Below, in pieces: positions 24,514 through 35,172 of a stretch of 64,000 bases of DNA. Source of the DNA: Petunia secreta (Eukaryota > Streptophyta > Magnoliopsida > Solanales > Solanaceae). Below the pieces are notes generated by a model, which saw only the letters and a list, made by a program, of their open reading frames with translations, was not told the DNA's origin and made no database searches. The position numbers were made by a program, and so were the translations under genes. Location: contig JARKIP010000003.1 of assembly GCA_029990175.1 (NCBI GenBank), positions 3,348,001 through 3,412,000 of the forward strand, read 5' to 3'. Every line of letters begins with the position of its first letter. Within the stretch, counting starts at the first letter, position 1.

Positions 24514-25202
24514 TGATGCGGGGTAAATCGAGCCAAGACACTTTCCAACGAGTGCCAAGCTTGAAGGATGCAAAGGACTAGAAGTCAAGAGCTTTGGGAG
24601 TGATTGAAGAAGCATCAAGAACATCCAGGCTTAGGTGTTCCGCCCAAGAGCCTAGGAGGTCCGCCCAAGAGCCTAGGAGGTCCGCCTGTGACACCTTGAA
24701 CCCAGGCGCTTTGCCTAAAGAAGCTACTGCCCAAATTCAAATCAAGCTGAGGCGCACCGCCTGTTTCCCTAGGCGTTTCGCCTGCATGTGCTTCCATCCG
24801 AGATTTTTGTTTAGTCTTTTACTAAAATGGCCATGCGTGGGGTGTTTTAGTCACTACTTAGGCTTGAGGGAAACTCTATAAATACCTCAAAGCCCCTTTC
24901 ATTTTATTTAGCTAACTTTGAATATTGAAAACAAAAACTTGAGAGATGATTTCTCTTTGAATGTATGAACTTTTTTTTTTTTGCTTGAATCAATTAGTGG
25001 ATCTAGTTGAATCTCATTCCAAACCCGACCAGACTATTTGCAAGACCCGGGAGCGTCTTTAGGACTGTTCGAATTGTATAGACTATTCTTGATTCGATTC
25101 GAGGGTATTACGAGACCCGTTCCTCGTGGCTACCTTGAAGGGAGTTCAAGACTCGTCTTGCTCCTATCCTTTTATTTTCGCTTCCATTTTTAATCCGTAT
25201 CA
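24514..25202 (+). repeat. Gypsy-A 3' LTR
   Basis: The 689-bp LTR aligns with 18988-19710. It differs by substitutions and small indels, including a shorter T tract and loss of ~25 bp after GGCCATGCGTGG, which suggests an older insertion than the copia at 55430. Confidence 0.9.
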
Positions 25203-25232
25203 CACACACACACATTTATATATATACTAATA

Positions 25233-25260
25233 CTAGTCTCTCAGTACGTGCGTTGCACGT
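25233..25260 (-). mobile_element. Helitron-like 3' terminus (minus strand)
   Basis: Read on the minus strand there is a perfect 6-bp stem (ACGTGC, loop AAC, GCACGT; 25246-25260), 9 nt, then CTAG (25236-25233) followed by T. Helitrons end in CTRR preceded by a short hairpin and insert between A and T. The 5' end was not located, so the extent to the right is unknown. Confidence 0.4.
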
Positions 25261-27339
25261 GTATACCAAGTTGTGTAGTCACTATCTACGAAAAGAAAAC
25301 CTCCAGATATTTTGTGTATGAAGACACGGCTTTTCTTTTCTATATAGTTATCTCAAGGAATAAAAATTCAAGGCTGCTCTTACAAACTTCTACCGAATGA
25401 ACGCATTTCTTTAGTTTCATACTTTTCAAATCCTAGAGAAAAGCTTTTTTGATTGTCCATAATTTTCACATCTTTGTGCACATACTTTTCATCGACAATT
25501 TTAAAAGTCAAGAAGAACAATTATTGTCACGACTCAAATTCAAGCCGTAGAGATAGAATCCAATTTCATTCTCAATTCAAAATATTCCTCCAAAAACATG
25601 ATTTTTGACTTGGTTTTCATCAGAAAATTATTTATTTTGATTCCGATTTCTACACAATTTGTCATGTTGTATGGAAAAAATAAAGAAAATTTTCAAAAAT
25701 AGGCAGCCCACTACCCAAAATTATAAACAGGAGGTCATATTATTTTTCATGCATAGCACCAATCCGTAAAATTATAAAATTTAGCACTCCATAAAAAAAC
25801 ACCCTAGCCACCAAATCTCCCACCTCCGCAGCCACTAAGTCGTCGGCAGATACCCTTCCCCGCCAGTGGTATCGTTACTTTATTTTACTTATGTTGTTTA
25901 TTGCGTTTCAATCATTGTTTTGGACAAATTTATACACACAAATCTTCCTCCCCTCCCCCCTCTCCCCCCCCCCCCCCCCAAAAAATTATACATGAATATA
26001 CATAGATAAATACGTAGCAATGAGAGAAATACAAAAATATACACAAAAAAGTAAAAATTCATATAAACATCCTTAATATACAGATTTATTCACTCGCATA
26101 TACATACTTATACAAATTTATACAATTTTATACATGTGTATAAATTTATTTGTATAAAATTGTATAAACTTGCGGCAGACTGCTATCTCGGGAAAATGGT
26201 GACAGCTCGGGTAAAATTCAAAAATATGAGTTATTTTTGGTAATTTTCGTCTTTTGCTTGTCCTTTAGTGTAATTATCTCAAAACATAATTTCCACTATC
26301 TTCTAAGCGTCAAAGAAAACCACAATCTTGTAGGACATAGTTTCTTTATTTAGAATAACTTAATAAGAATCTACAGCAAATGACTTAGCCTTCACCATAT
26401 TTTTAAACGTCATATTTGCACCATTACAAAACAAAATATAAATTTATGTTTGCCTTGGCTTGGGAAATTGCCTCAAAGTGCAGTTAGATATTGGTTGCGA
26501 TATATCAGTTCTTCTTTTTCTTAATTAGCTGCTGCAAATAGTAAACCTTAATTTTATTGGAGTAGCTTTTCATGGATAATATATTTATTGTGTAGTTTAA
26601 AAGTAACTCTTTTAGCATGTCATTTCTCAAGCATTGAACAAAAAATTCGACTTGCATCTATATAAGCCTCTTCCGCGCGCAGATGGTTGCTTGAGAAGAA
26701 TACACATACTTCATCACACAGAAACGAAATTATTCTATGTGTCAATTTTCATTAACGTGTCGTAAAAAGATATGAAATGATTGATGCGTCGACGAAACAA
26801 AAATTTCAAATGAAAACATATCGGATGAATGACTAAAGGAGAATAATACCAAAACATGTACCCATTTCTTAATTTTATCATGTTTGAAGAAAATTAAACA
26901 TGTGGGAGTGGGAGTGGGAGTGGGCAAACCTGAAAAGAACATTAAAACTGAGGGAGTTGAAGAGGGACTGAGGGAGCGTTTGAAACAGTGAACAGAGAAG
27001 AAAAAAGTGAGGCGAAACAGCCATTAGAGTGGAATCAAAACTGCTTTCATCATACAAACGATATAAACCGATATACCAAAACAGATTCCAACACTCATGA
27101 AAATTACCCAAAGGTCAAGTGTTTGCTGCCTTTAACAACAATCTTATTGCAATTTTATGAAAATCAACTTTACAATATGTCAATAAAACTTCTCGACAAA
27201 ATTTTAGTGACCCGCCTTAATTTATCAAGCAAGAACTCAAAGCAATCGCAGCACACACACGGTAAAAGATATGATTGAGAACTAAACCAAAAGCAAAGGC
27301 TAAAATAGAAGCACATAAAGCCAAATATAGAGAAGCACT
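25261..27339. other. Intergenic or Helitron-internal sequence, no gene recognised
   Basis: No coding exon is recognised. Landmarks are a C-rich tract at 25948-25979 and a GGGAGT hexamer repeat near 26904-26923. If the Helitron end at 25233 is real, part of this is its body. Confidence 0.35.
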
Positions 27340-27692
27340 TATTGAACTTATATTTTTGATTTATGACAAATAAAGTTTTTCAGTTGCTAAGTGCTTTGTG
27401 TGTGTGAACTGCAGGATCTCCTTAGCACACAATCCATGGAAAATACGAAGTCAGCTAAGGAAAGGATTCGCCGGTCATGCTCAAAACAGTTGTATATGGA
27501 AGGCCATCCCTTGAGTTAAGGAATTGATTCCCTTCGGCTCAACCCTATTCTTGGAAGGTATTTATACATCTCGGAGAATCAAAACTCTTGGGTCCAAATC
27601 TCTCAGAATCTCGCCACTAAGGATAGCATCCCTTGATCTACGCAATCTGTGATTCTCCATCCCATGATCTACGCAATCTGTGATTCTCCTCT
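27340..27692 (+). repeat. Sirevirus 5' LTR, left part
   Basis: Matches the start of the 3' LTR at 40443 but begins TATTGAAC instead of TGTTGAAC, a mutated terminus. It is cut at 27692 by Gypsy-B and resumes at 33067. Confidence 0.92.
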
Positions 27693-28433
27693 TGATGCAG
27701 CCCAAATTGCATCGACACTTACACTTGGTGTGGAACGACACCATGGATGATATGAGCTCGGGGGATGACTTGAAGACAATGCATTGGAGCTCAATCAAAG
27801 TGGAAGCAGGGCTGGAAACAGTGCAGGAAACAGGGGGGCAAAACAGAGCAAAACAGGGGAGCACCTTCAGAGCTCACTGCCTGACGAAGAAGATATGTTC
27901 TTCGCGATCGCGTGCAGACCTGCGCCTTCGCGCCATGTTCCACGCGATCGCGTGCTTCAGTGTTCCAGTGTCATCGCGATCGCTATTCCTTTCACGCGAT
28001 CGCGAAGACCAGCGGAGTGCCAGCGGACCAGAATCTAGGCAAACCTTGTAATAGGGTGTTATAAATACACCCCTCATTTCATTTATTGCATCAACCAACC
28101 TTGAATGTAGAATGATATATTTTCTTGAGTGAATCTCAATGATGAACCCGTGAGCGGGCATGATTTCACTTGGTGGATTTCAAGTTGAACATCGTAACCT
28201 CTTTGATCATTCTATTTGCGAGAGCCGAGTGTCTTTTGAGGGTAGTTGCATAGTATAGGTGATCCTTGACTTCACCCGGGGTGTATCGAGACAAGTTCCT
28301 CGGTGCTACTTAGGTAAACGTTTCAAGCCTCGTCTTGCTTTTTATCTCGATATCGTTATCGATATCGCCTATCTTGTTTTAGCTTCCGCATTTTCGTATC
28401 GTTTCTTGTTTCCGCCTAGTTTCCATTGCATCA
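27693..28433 (+). repeat. Gypsy-B 5' LTR with CGCGATCGCG palindromes
   Basis: The 741-bp LTR carries CGCGATCGCG at 27903, 27943 and 27995 and a one-base variant at 27975. A TATA-like TATAAATAC lies at about 28060-28068, downstream of this cluster. Confidence 0.92.
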
Positions 28434-28435
28434 GT

Positions 28436-28447
28436 TGGTATCAAAGC
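28436..28447 (+). other. Gypsy-B primer-binding site (tRNA-iMet, one mismatch)
   Basis: TGGTATCAAAGC follows the 5' LTR after two bases and differs at one position from the canonical initiator-Met site TGGTATCAGAGC. Confidence 0.85.
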
Positions 28448-29716
28448 ACGGCTAGGCTTCGTTCTTATGATTCCTCGGTCTTATTCTTGTTATTTTTGTC
28501 ATTGTGTTGTTTGTTCTTTAAATTTTGAAGAAAAACAAAAAAATTCAAAACTTGAAAATCACAAAAAAATTGCTAGAATCGTTGTTTGTTGCGATTTTGA
28601 TGTTGATTGATATTGGGGATTGTTTGTTATCCTATTCCCGTTGATTTGGTACCCTCGAAACATGATTTGAAGTCATGAATCAAAATCTTGAAAACCAAAT
28701 CTCAAAAGTTGAGAATTCACAAAAATTTGATAGAACTTGTTTTATGTTGTGAATTCTTGGTTGTTTGGTATCGGAGATTGTTCCTTATAGTTTTCCCGTC
28801 ATTTTTATATCCCCATATCGTCATTTGGAGTAGCGGACGGAAAATCAAACTTTTAAAATTTTGAAGTTCTTGAAAATTTGAAGAATTTACTTCAAAATTC
28901 TTGAAACAAGTTGTTTGTTCATTGTTTGCTTGATAAAACCATTGGGACTTGTTCACTTCAGTTGAAAACACCCTTTGGAAGCTTTAGAACTGAACAACAA
29001 GTTGAATTGGGCTGATTTGTGTGCCAAAAACTGAGTTTACAGTCGGGGTTCTGGTTCTGGAACGCAGGCCTGCGCGATCGCGCCCTGCTCCACGCGAACG
29101 CGCTACTTCACCAATTTGTTCATCGCGATCGCGCCTATCCTCACGCGATCGCGAAGGGTTTCCAATTTTCCAGAAATCCTGAATTGGGACAGATTGTTCG
29201 CAAAGCCTTCGTAACAGCTTCCGCTCACCAAAACTCCAATTAGATCATCAAATATGGTGAGTTTGTAGATCACTAACCAAAAGTCATCCAATTCCGAATC
29301 CGTTTAGTGACGATTCCATCTTTGAACATTTGATCGCGTCACTTCCGGTTAGTACTTTGAGGGTAACACTCCTACCCAATTAGTACTAATTCATTGTGTG
29401 AATAGGATACTCGTGCCTAGAAGGAGAGTAGAGCTCAAAGAAGACTCGTAGTACATTTTTGGCTCAAGTGCTCACTTATAAAGCCGTTCGCCCATCGAGT
29501 CCCATCAACTCCACTCACCCCGAAGAGTGTTTGGTTCTTGTGACTTGAGTGATTATTGAGGTGGTTGTTCAACTACGAGGAAACCTTTGAGATTCAAGCT
29601 TGAGTGATCCTACAACCCACTAAATTGAGTGTACCCGAGTGACACTCCAAAGGTGAGGGAGCGAGTGAGGGTTTTTACTCTAACCTCTTTCTCTTGTTTT
29701 TACTTTTTGTAGGTAC
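28448..29716 (+). other. Gypsy-B untranslated leader with palindrome cluster
   Basis: About 1.27 kb without coding capacity. CGCGATCGCG occurs at 29073, 29124 and 29144 with a CGCGAACGCG variant near 29093. The leader ends TTTTTGTAGGTAC just before the ATG at 29717, matching the Gypsy-A arrangement. Confidence 0.75.
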
Positions 29717-31156
29717 ATGACCGAAGACGTATACGATACCGTTGAGGTCCCGGTAAGCACTTTGGCCTATCTCTTGGCCGAGGTGAGAGCTATAAGCTCG
29801 AGGTTTGATAACCTCAAGGAGGAATGGACCCCGAGTGTCCAAAAGGGTACCGAAAGAGGTACTAGTGATGAAGTGTTGGGCAATCCCCAACCGTTGGGCA
29901 TTCCCCAACAAGTGGGCATTCCCCAAGGTGAAGGTGAGCAAGGCGATGAGCTTAAAATGACACTTGTGGTACGGAAGAGTTTGGGTGCCATGAGTCTTGA
30001 AGAGCCGGAGCATGTGCAAAGGGAGAATCTCTTCCATGCTAGGTGTCGTGTGATGGGGCAAGTTTGCTCAATGATCATTGATTCGGGGAGTTGTGCTAAC
30101 ATAGTGAGTGAGACTTTGATTTCCCAATTGCAATTGCCTACTATAACACATCCACATCCCTACCGGTTACAATGGTTGAGTGAGTGTGGAGAGTTGAGGG
30201 TGGTGAAGCAAGCTTTGGTTGAGTTTGGCATTGGAAATTACTGAGATAAGGTAATGCTCGATGTAGTTCCTATGCAAGCTTGCCATCTCTTGTTTGGAAG
30301 GCCATGGCAATATGATCGGAGCGTAGTACATGATGGTAGGACCAACTCTTACACGGTCTTGCACGGTTCTAGGAAGTATGTACTCAAGCCCTTGACGCCC
30401 AAGCAAGTAAGTAATGACTATAGGATCATGAGGGAGTTGAAGGAAGCCGCTAAGGCCAAGTTACCCATGAAACTTGAGCCCGGAGCCAACAATCTTATGG
30501 TCATGCCCTTGCGAGTTGAGAGTGAAGCATCACCTGGACCTACAATTGGCCTTGAGCGAAAAATGAAAAAAGTGAGTGGAGAGGAAATCTCGAGTGAGAG
30601 TGAGGACACCCTTTGTTCTAACCATGATTTATCTTCTTCTCTTTCTATTTGTTTTGGCTTATGGGTAGGTACTCTTGGAGGCGAGCTAGTGGAGCCTCAA
30701 CCGCTTGCCTTGGAAGGAAGACAAGAGGACGGAGAGCATCATTGTGAGCTTCGTGATGAAGGAATTGAGTGCGACACTTCAAGCTATGTGAGTGCTCACG
30801 GGAGCGACTCAAATATAAGTGTTACCTTCCCTTCTCATGAACATGTTGATCCCTTGTCTTGTAGAGACTCAAAGCTAGTTGTTGCTTGTGATGCCTATAT
30901 TGACCTTACAACTAGTGAAGAGTCTAATTGTCAACTTGTGTTTACGTGTGACCTAGTAGAGAGGAATGAAAAGCCACATCATGATGTGAGCCCGGTATTC
31001 AAAGAACCTCTCTCTAGTGAAAATGTGTTAGTTGACCTTGCTTGTGAACCTTGTTATGACACACCACCAATTTTTGATAAAGGGGAGGATAAGATGTGTG
31101 ATCACACCCTTATTGATTTACTTGCCATTGGTGAACCTATGTGTTGTAGTGGGTAA
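29717..31156 (+). pseudogene. Gypsy-B short gag leader, aspartic protease and first part of the tail
   Basis: The Met at 29717 opens a short coiled-coil N-terminus, then GNPQPLGIPQQVGIPQG as in Gypsy-A gag. The capsid core and zinc knuckle that follow in Gypsy-A are absent, and the frame goes straight to TLVVRKSLGAMS and the protease (SMIIDSGSCANIVSETL, VVPMQACHLLFGRPWQYD). A single TGA at 30242-30244 (context GIGNY, then DKVML) interrupts an otherwise continuous frame; it looks like a CGA-to-TGA change. The frame then continues as an acidic tail to a stop at 31154-31156. The catalytic DSG is intact. Confidence 0.75.
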
Positions 31157-32169
31157 GGTAGTGACCTTGAGGAGTCTCTAGAGTATGAGATGGATCGATT
31201 TGTTTTCGATGACTCCTCAAGTGCGGATGATGAACCTAGCTATGATACTACGCTTTTGCTTGACCATGAAATTGAGGTGCATGCTTTTACATTCCCATTG
31301 TTTGTGAGCATTCTTATTTGTGGTGATGAGATGTATCGAGCTAGGGTTGGGAGTGAGTTGGAACCTCCGTGGTGTGAGGGATTTGATCCCATAGACAACT
31401 CTTTATTTGAAGCTTCGAGCGAGGTAGATGATTCTTCTAGTGACCCTACTCTTGTTGGTTTGGGTTATGATGATGAAGAGGCCATTAACAATGCCTTCCT
31501 TGAGAGCTTACCTTGTGAGAAGGGTTGTCTCGAGGATGAAATTGGAGGTGAGGAGGAATCTCTTAGTGTGAGTATGAGAGCTCTTAAGAAGGGGAGTGGG
31601 GTAATTGATTCTAATTGTGAATTGACTTACTTTGTCTATCCCATTCCACATGTTAACCACACTTTGAGAATTGAGCATGTCAAAACCATTGTGCCGCATT
31701 TTAAAAATATTGCATTGAAGGTTTGGTATGTAGGGGCCATAGGAACTTTGATTGCTTAATCTTGAATGTTCCATGTCCTATTGGTCTCTTTGCTTGTCAT
31801 GTTGTTGAGTGCTTGCCACTATGGAGCCAAGAACTTGTTGTCTCCTTTGGAGACATGAGCTTTTTGATTTGTATTGATACTTGGCTCTATCACAAGAGTG
31901 AATTTTCCACACCACTTACCTTCACTCTTGTTGGACTTGCCTACTCGCATCGTGGGAAGTCTTGGTGCACTAATCTTGAACTTAGGGATCGTAGGGATTT
32001 TGATAGCTTAATCTTGCATATGCCATGTACTATTGATCTCTTTATTTGTTCTTGTGTTGGGAGCACTTCGTTGTTGAACCAAGTACTTGCTAGTTCCTTT
32101 GGGAACATGGGCTTCTTTGTTGCCATTGATACTTGGTTGTACCATAAGAGTGTGTTTTCCTACACTTGA
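31157..32169 (+). pseudogene. Gypsy-B tail region replacing pol, second part
   Basis: The reading frame continues (31190-31759) with DHEIEVHAFTFPLFVSI, EPPWCEGFDP, EDEIGGEEESLS and YPIPHVNHTLR, all with counterparts in Gypsy-A. It is followed in a second frame (31723-32169) by a ~65-residue module with FDCLILNVPC and IDTWLYHKSEFST that is repeated about 250 bp downstream (FDSLILHMPC, IDTWLYHKSVFS). Gypsy-A has one such module. No polymerase or integrase motifs are present. Function unknown. Confidence 0.65.
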
Positions 32170-32277
32170 TGCACTAACCTACTCTTGCAGTAGGAGCCTT
32201 TGTTTTTGTTGGCCTTTTTGATGTAGGTGATGCTACCTTGGAAGAGGACGCCTTAATTTCGAGGACGAAATCTTCTC

Positions 32278-32290
32278 AAGAAGGGGAGGA
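32278..32290 (+). other. Gypsy-B polypurine tract
   Basis: AAGAAGGGGAGGA, identical to the Gypsy-A tract, abuts the 3' LTR at 32291. Confidence 0.9.
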
Positions 32291-33061
32291 TGATGCAGCC
32301 CAAATTGCATCGACACTTACACTCGGTCTGGAACGGCACCATGGATGATATGAGCTCGGGGGATGACTTGAAGACAATGCATTGGAGCTCAATCAAAGTG
32401 GAAGCAGGGCTGGAAACAGTGCAGGAAACAGGGGGGCAAAACAGAGCAAAACAGGGGAGCACCTTCAGAGCTCACTGCCTGACGAAGAAGATCTGTTCTT
32501 CGCGATCGCGTGCAGACCTTCGCGATCGCGAAGGGCTTTTGTCAAGCCTGCGCCTTCGCGTCATGTTCCACGCGATCGCGTGCTTCAGAGTTCCAGTTTC
32601 ATCGCGATCGCTATTCCTTTCACGCGATCGCGAAGACCAGTGGAGTGCCAGCGGACCAGAATCTAGGCAAACCTTGTAATGGGGTGTTATAAATACACCC
32701 CTCATTTCATTTATTACATCAACCAACCTTGAATGTAGAATGATATATTTTCTTGAGTGAATCTCAATGATGAACCCGTGAGCGGGCATGATTTCACTTG
32801 GTGGATTCCAAGTTGAACATTGTAACCTCTTTGATCATTCTATTTGCGAGAGCCGAGTGTCTCTTGAGGGTAGTTGCATAGTATAGGTGATCCTTGACTT
32901 CACCCGGGGTGTATCGAGACAAGTTCTTCGGTGCTACTTAGGTAAACGATTCAAGCCTCATCTTGCTTTTTATCTCGATATCGTTATCGATATCGCCTAT
33001 CTTGTTTTAGCTTCCGCATTTTCGTATCGTTTCTTGTTTCCGCATAGTTTCCATTGCATCA
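32291..33061 (+). repeat. Gypsy-B 3' LTR
   Basis: The 771-bp LTR matches the 5' LTR closely except for an extra 30 bp at 32519-32548 that contains one more CGCGATCGCG (32521-32530). Other palindromes are at 32501, 32571 and 32623, with a variant at 32603. Confidence 0.92.
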
Positions 33062-33066
33062 CCTCT

Positions 33067-33597
33067 CAATCACGATCGTGTGCTGCCTCATCCCAAGCTT
33101 ATATATTCCAGAAGAAATCGATCTAAGACTCACGCTTCTATCTTACTATCTACTCTTCTCCATACTTTTACTTTGCATAAATACTGTAACAGTGAGTGTA
33201 TCAGTATTAGAAAAGAAAAGAATGAGAGTTTCTTGTAGAGGTAATAGTAGTGTCATCTGAAGTTGGTTTGGTGAGCTATAAACCAAACAACACGTTGGTA
33301 GTAATCGAGTGGTAAAAACCATATGTGATAGAGACATTTGTGGTGAACGATAAACCATCCTTGTATCCATTGTTACTAAGAGCCTTGAAAACAGAGATAC
33401 TCCCTTGTGACCCAATGGGACTGGATTAGGAACCTTTTGGTTCTGAACCAGTATAAAATTCCTGTGTCTTCTTTCTTCCTTTACCTATTTTATAGTCTGC
33501 TTAATATATATAAAACATTCTGCATAGTCGACTATAAACTGTTTAAGTCAACTGTATTATTAGAAAAGTTACAATTCACCCCCCTCTTGTACTTTCA
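33067..33597 (+). repeat. Sirevirus 5' LTR, right part
   Basis: Continues the LTR after the Gypsy-B insertion and its CCTCT duplication and ends TACTTTCA. It aligns with the 3' LTR but lacks the long TA microsatellite found there. Confidence 0.92.
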
Positions 33598-33599
33598 GT

Positions 33600-33611
33600 T
33601 GGTATCAGAGC
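33600..33611 (+). other. Sirevirus primer-binding site (tRNA-iMet)
   Basis: TGGTATCAGAGC two bases after the 5' LTR, the standard initiator-Met primer site. Confidence 0.92.
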
Positions 33612-33660
33612 TTGATCTCACATTTTATCTGTTTTGCCTTACAGCAAGTGAGTAAGGATC

Positions 33661-35172
33661 ATGTCTACACACGTTGTTAATGGTGCCCTATTTCAAGAGG
33701 GAACTTCTGCCACCCGGCCTCCCTACTTCAATGGGAAACATTACAGCCACTGGAAGATCCGCTTGGAAACCTATGTCATGTCAGTCGACTTGAAGGTCTG
33801 GCGTGTCATCAAGAAAGGTCCCTACACTATTCCAACAATTGCCACTACTAAGAAGGAAGATGAGACAGCCGAAGCTTCGGTCCCCCTTGATATGGATGAC
33901 TATACTGATGAACAGAGGGAAGTAATTCAACTGAATTACAAGGCTGTGAATATCCTCTACAATGCTATAAGTGGTGAGGAATGGGAAAAGATCTCCAGTT
34001 GTGACACTGCGAAAGAGATATGGGACAAATTAGAGGTTACATATGAAGGTACCAGCAAAGTCAAGGAAACAAGAATAAATCTCCTGGTCTATGAATATGA
34101 GCTATTTCAAATGAAAGAAGGAGAATCGGCTGAAGACATGTTTGCTAGGTTCAGCAAAATTATTGGAGAACTCAAAGCCCTTGGAATGATCTACACCAGC
34201 GGCCAACCAATCAGAAAGATTCTAAGAAGTCTTCCAACCTCCTGGCAACCAAAGGTTATCAACATTGAAAGCAGTGACCTCAACAAACTCACCTATGACG
34301 AACTCAGAGGTGACTTGATTGCCTTTGAGAAAACTCATATGAATCGCAATACTCAAGAAGAAAAGAAAAAGGCTGTAACTTTCAGCACCACCACTGAAGA
34401 AGTCGACTATGGACACAAAGCCGAAGAAGATGACATTCAGGAACAACTTGCTATGATGTCCAGAAACATAAATGGCCTACTTAACCGAAGGAGGCAGTTT
34501 CGCAAAGGTAAGGTTCCTTTCAAAAAGGAACAGACCAACTATAAAGCTGAAGGACGTTGCTGTGAATGCGGAAAGCAAGGACACATCGTCAACAATTGCC
34601 CAGAGGCAAAAAGAAAAGGTAAGAACAGATCGTATGCAGCCTGGAGTGATGATGAAGCAGCCGACACTGAATCTGATGATGCAGCAAACATATGTTTCAT
34701 GGCTGACACCAATGAGGTATGCTGTAATCTTTGCACTAAAAACTCAAAAAATCTTGACAAAGCTCTTGATGAACTTGAGAAAGCTCTCAAGGTAATAAAA
34801 AAGCTGACTAAAGAAAAGGAAGAATGGGAAATGAACCTGGAAGTAGTGGAAACTGAAAATGAATTTCTAAAAGAGGAAATGGAACAACTAAGAATTAAGC
34901 TAAACAGACTTCGGAGGCCCACAAACTATCACTATAATAGGTCTTACAATTCCTATAAATTTGCTAGATCTACTACACCTACTTCCTCTAGTTCTCAATC
35001 TCAAAATCTACCTATATGTTCTCATTGTGGTGAGATTGGTCATGTACAAAAGAAATGCTACAAGAAAAATCCTGAAAGATGGGTTTGGAGGCCAAAAGTT
35101 AAAAACGAGGCTAGCATCTCTAACACTAACCCCCAAGGACCTGAGCAAGCTTGGGTACCTAAAACTGCTTAA
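33661..35172 (+). CDS. gag: Sirevirus gag, 503 aa, uninterrupted
   Basis: The frame opens at the ATG 50 bp after the primer site and runs 503 codons without a stop. It has the copia-type Gag N-terminus (PYFNGKHYSHWKIRLETY), the UBN2-type capsid region (KEIWDKLEVTYEGTSKVKET), a CCHC knuckle near residue 300 (CCECGKQGHIVNNC), a Lys/Glu-rich coiled coil (about 365-425) and a second knuckle near 455 (CSHCGEIGHVQKKC). Gag packages RNA into particles. The protease frame overlaps its end in another frame, so expression of pol would need a frame change. Confidence 0.88.
   Translation: MSTHVVNGALFQEGTSATRPPYFNGKHYSHWKIRLETYVMSVDLKVWRVIKKGPYTIPTIATTKKEDETAEASVPLDMDDYTDEQREVIQLNYKAVNILYNAISGEEWEKISSCDTAKEIWDKLEVTYEGTSKVKETRINLLVYEYELFQMKEGESAEDMFARFSKIIGELKALGMIYTSGQPIRKILRSLPTSWQPKVINIESSDLNKLTYDELRGDLIAFEKTHMNRNTQEEKKKAVTFSTTTEEVDYGHKAEEDDIQEQLAMMSRNINGLLNRRRQFRKGKVPFKKEQTNYKAEGRCCECGKQGHIVNNCPEAKRKGKNRSYAAWSDDEAADTESDDAANICFMADTNEVCCNLCTKNSKNLDKALDELEKALKVIKKLTKEKEEWEMNLEVVETENEFLKEEMEQLRIKLNRLRRPTNYHYNRSYNSYKFARSTTPTSSSSQSQNLPICSHCGEIGHVQKKCYKKNPERWVWRPKVKNEASISNTNPQGPEQAWVPKTA

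Larger units (their letters stand above)
18988..25202 (+). mobile_element. Gypsy-A: pol-less Gypsy-type LTR retrotransposon, 6.2 kb
   Basis: Two LTRs (18988-19710 and 24514-25202) start TGATGCGGGG and end in CA. They flank a primer site, gag, an aspartic protease, an acidic tail region and a polypurine tract. The flanking 5-mers are CACAC on both sides (18983-18987, 25203-25207); because the insertion is in a CA microsatellite the duplication is weaker evidence than usual. No reverse transcriptase, RNase H or integrase motif was found between protease and 3' LTR. Several frames are broken. Confidence 0.9.
27693..33061 (+). mobile_element. Gypsy-B: pol-less and gag-reduced LTR retrotransposon, 5.4 kb
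   Basis: LTRs at 27693-28433 and 32291-33061 start TGATGCAG and end in CA; the flanking duplication is CCTCT (27688-27692, 33062-33066). The element sits inside the Sirevirus 5' LTR. It shares with Gypsy-A the protease, acidic tail and polypurine tract but has unrelated LTR sequence for the most part. It lacks the gag capsid core and zinc knuckle as well as reverse transcriptase and integrase. Confidence 0.92.
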
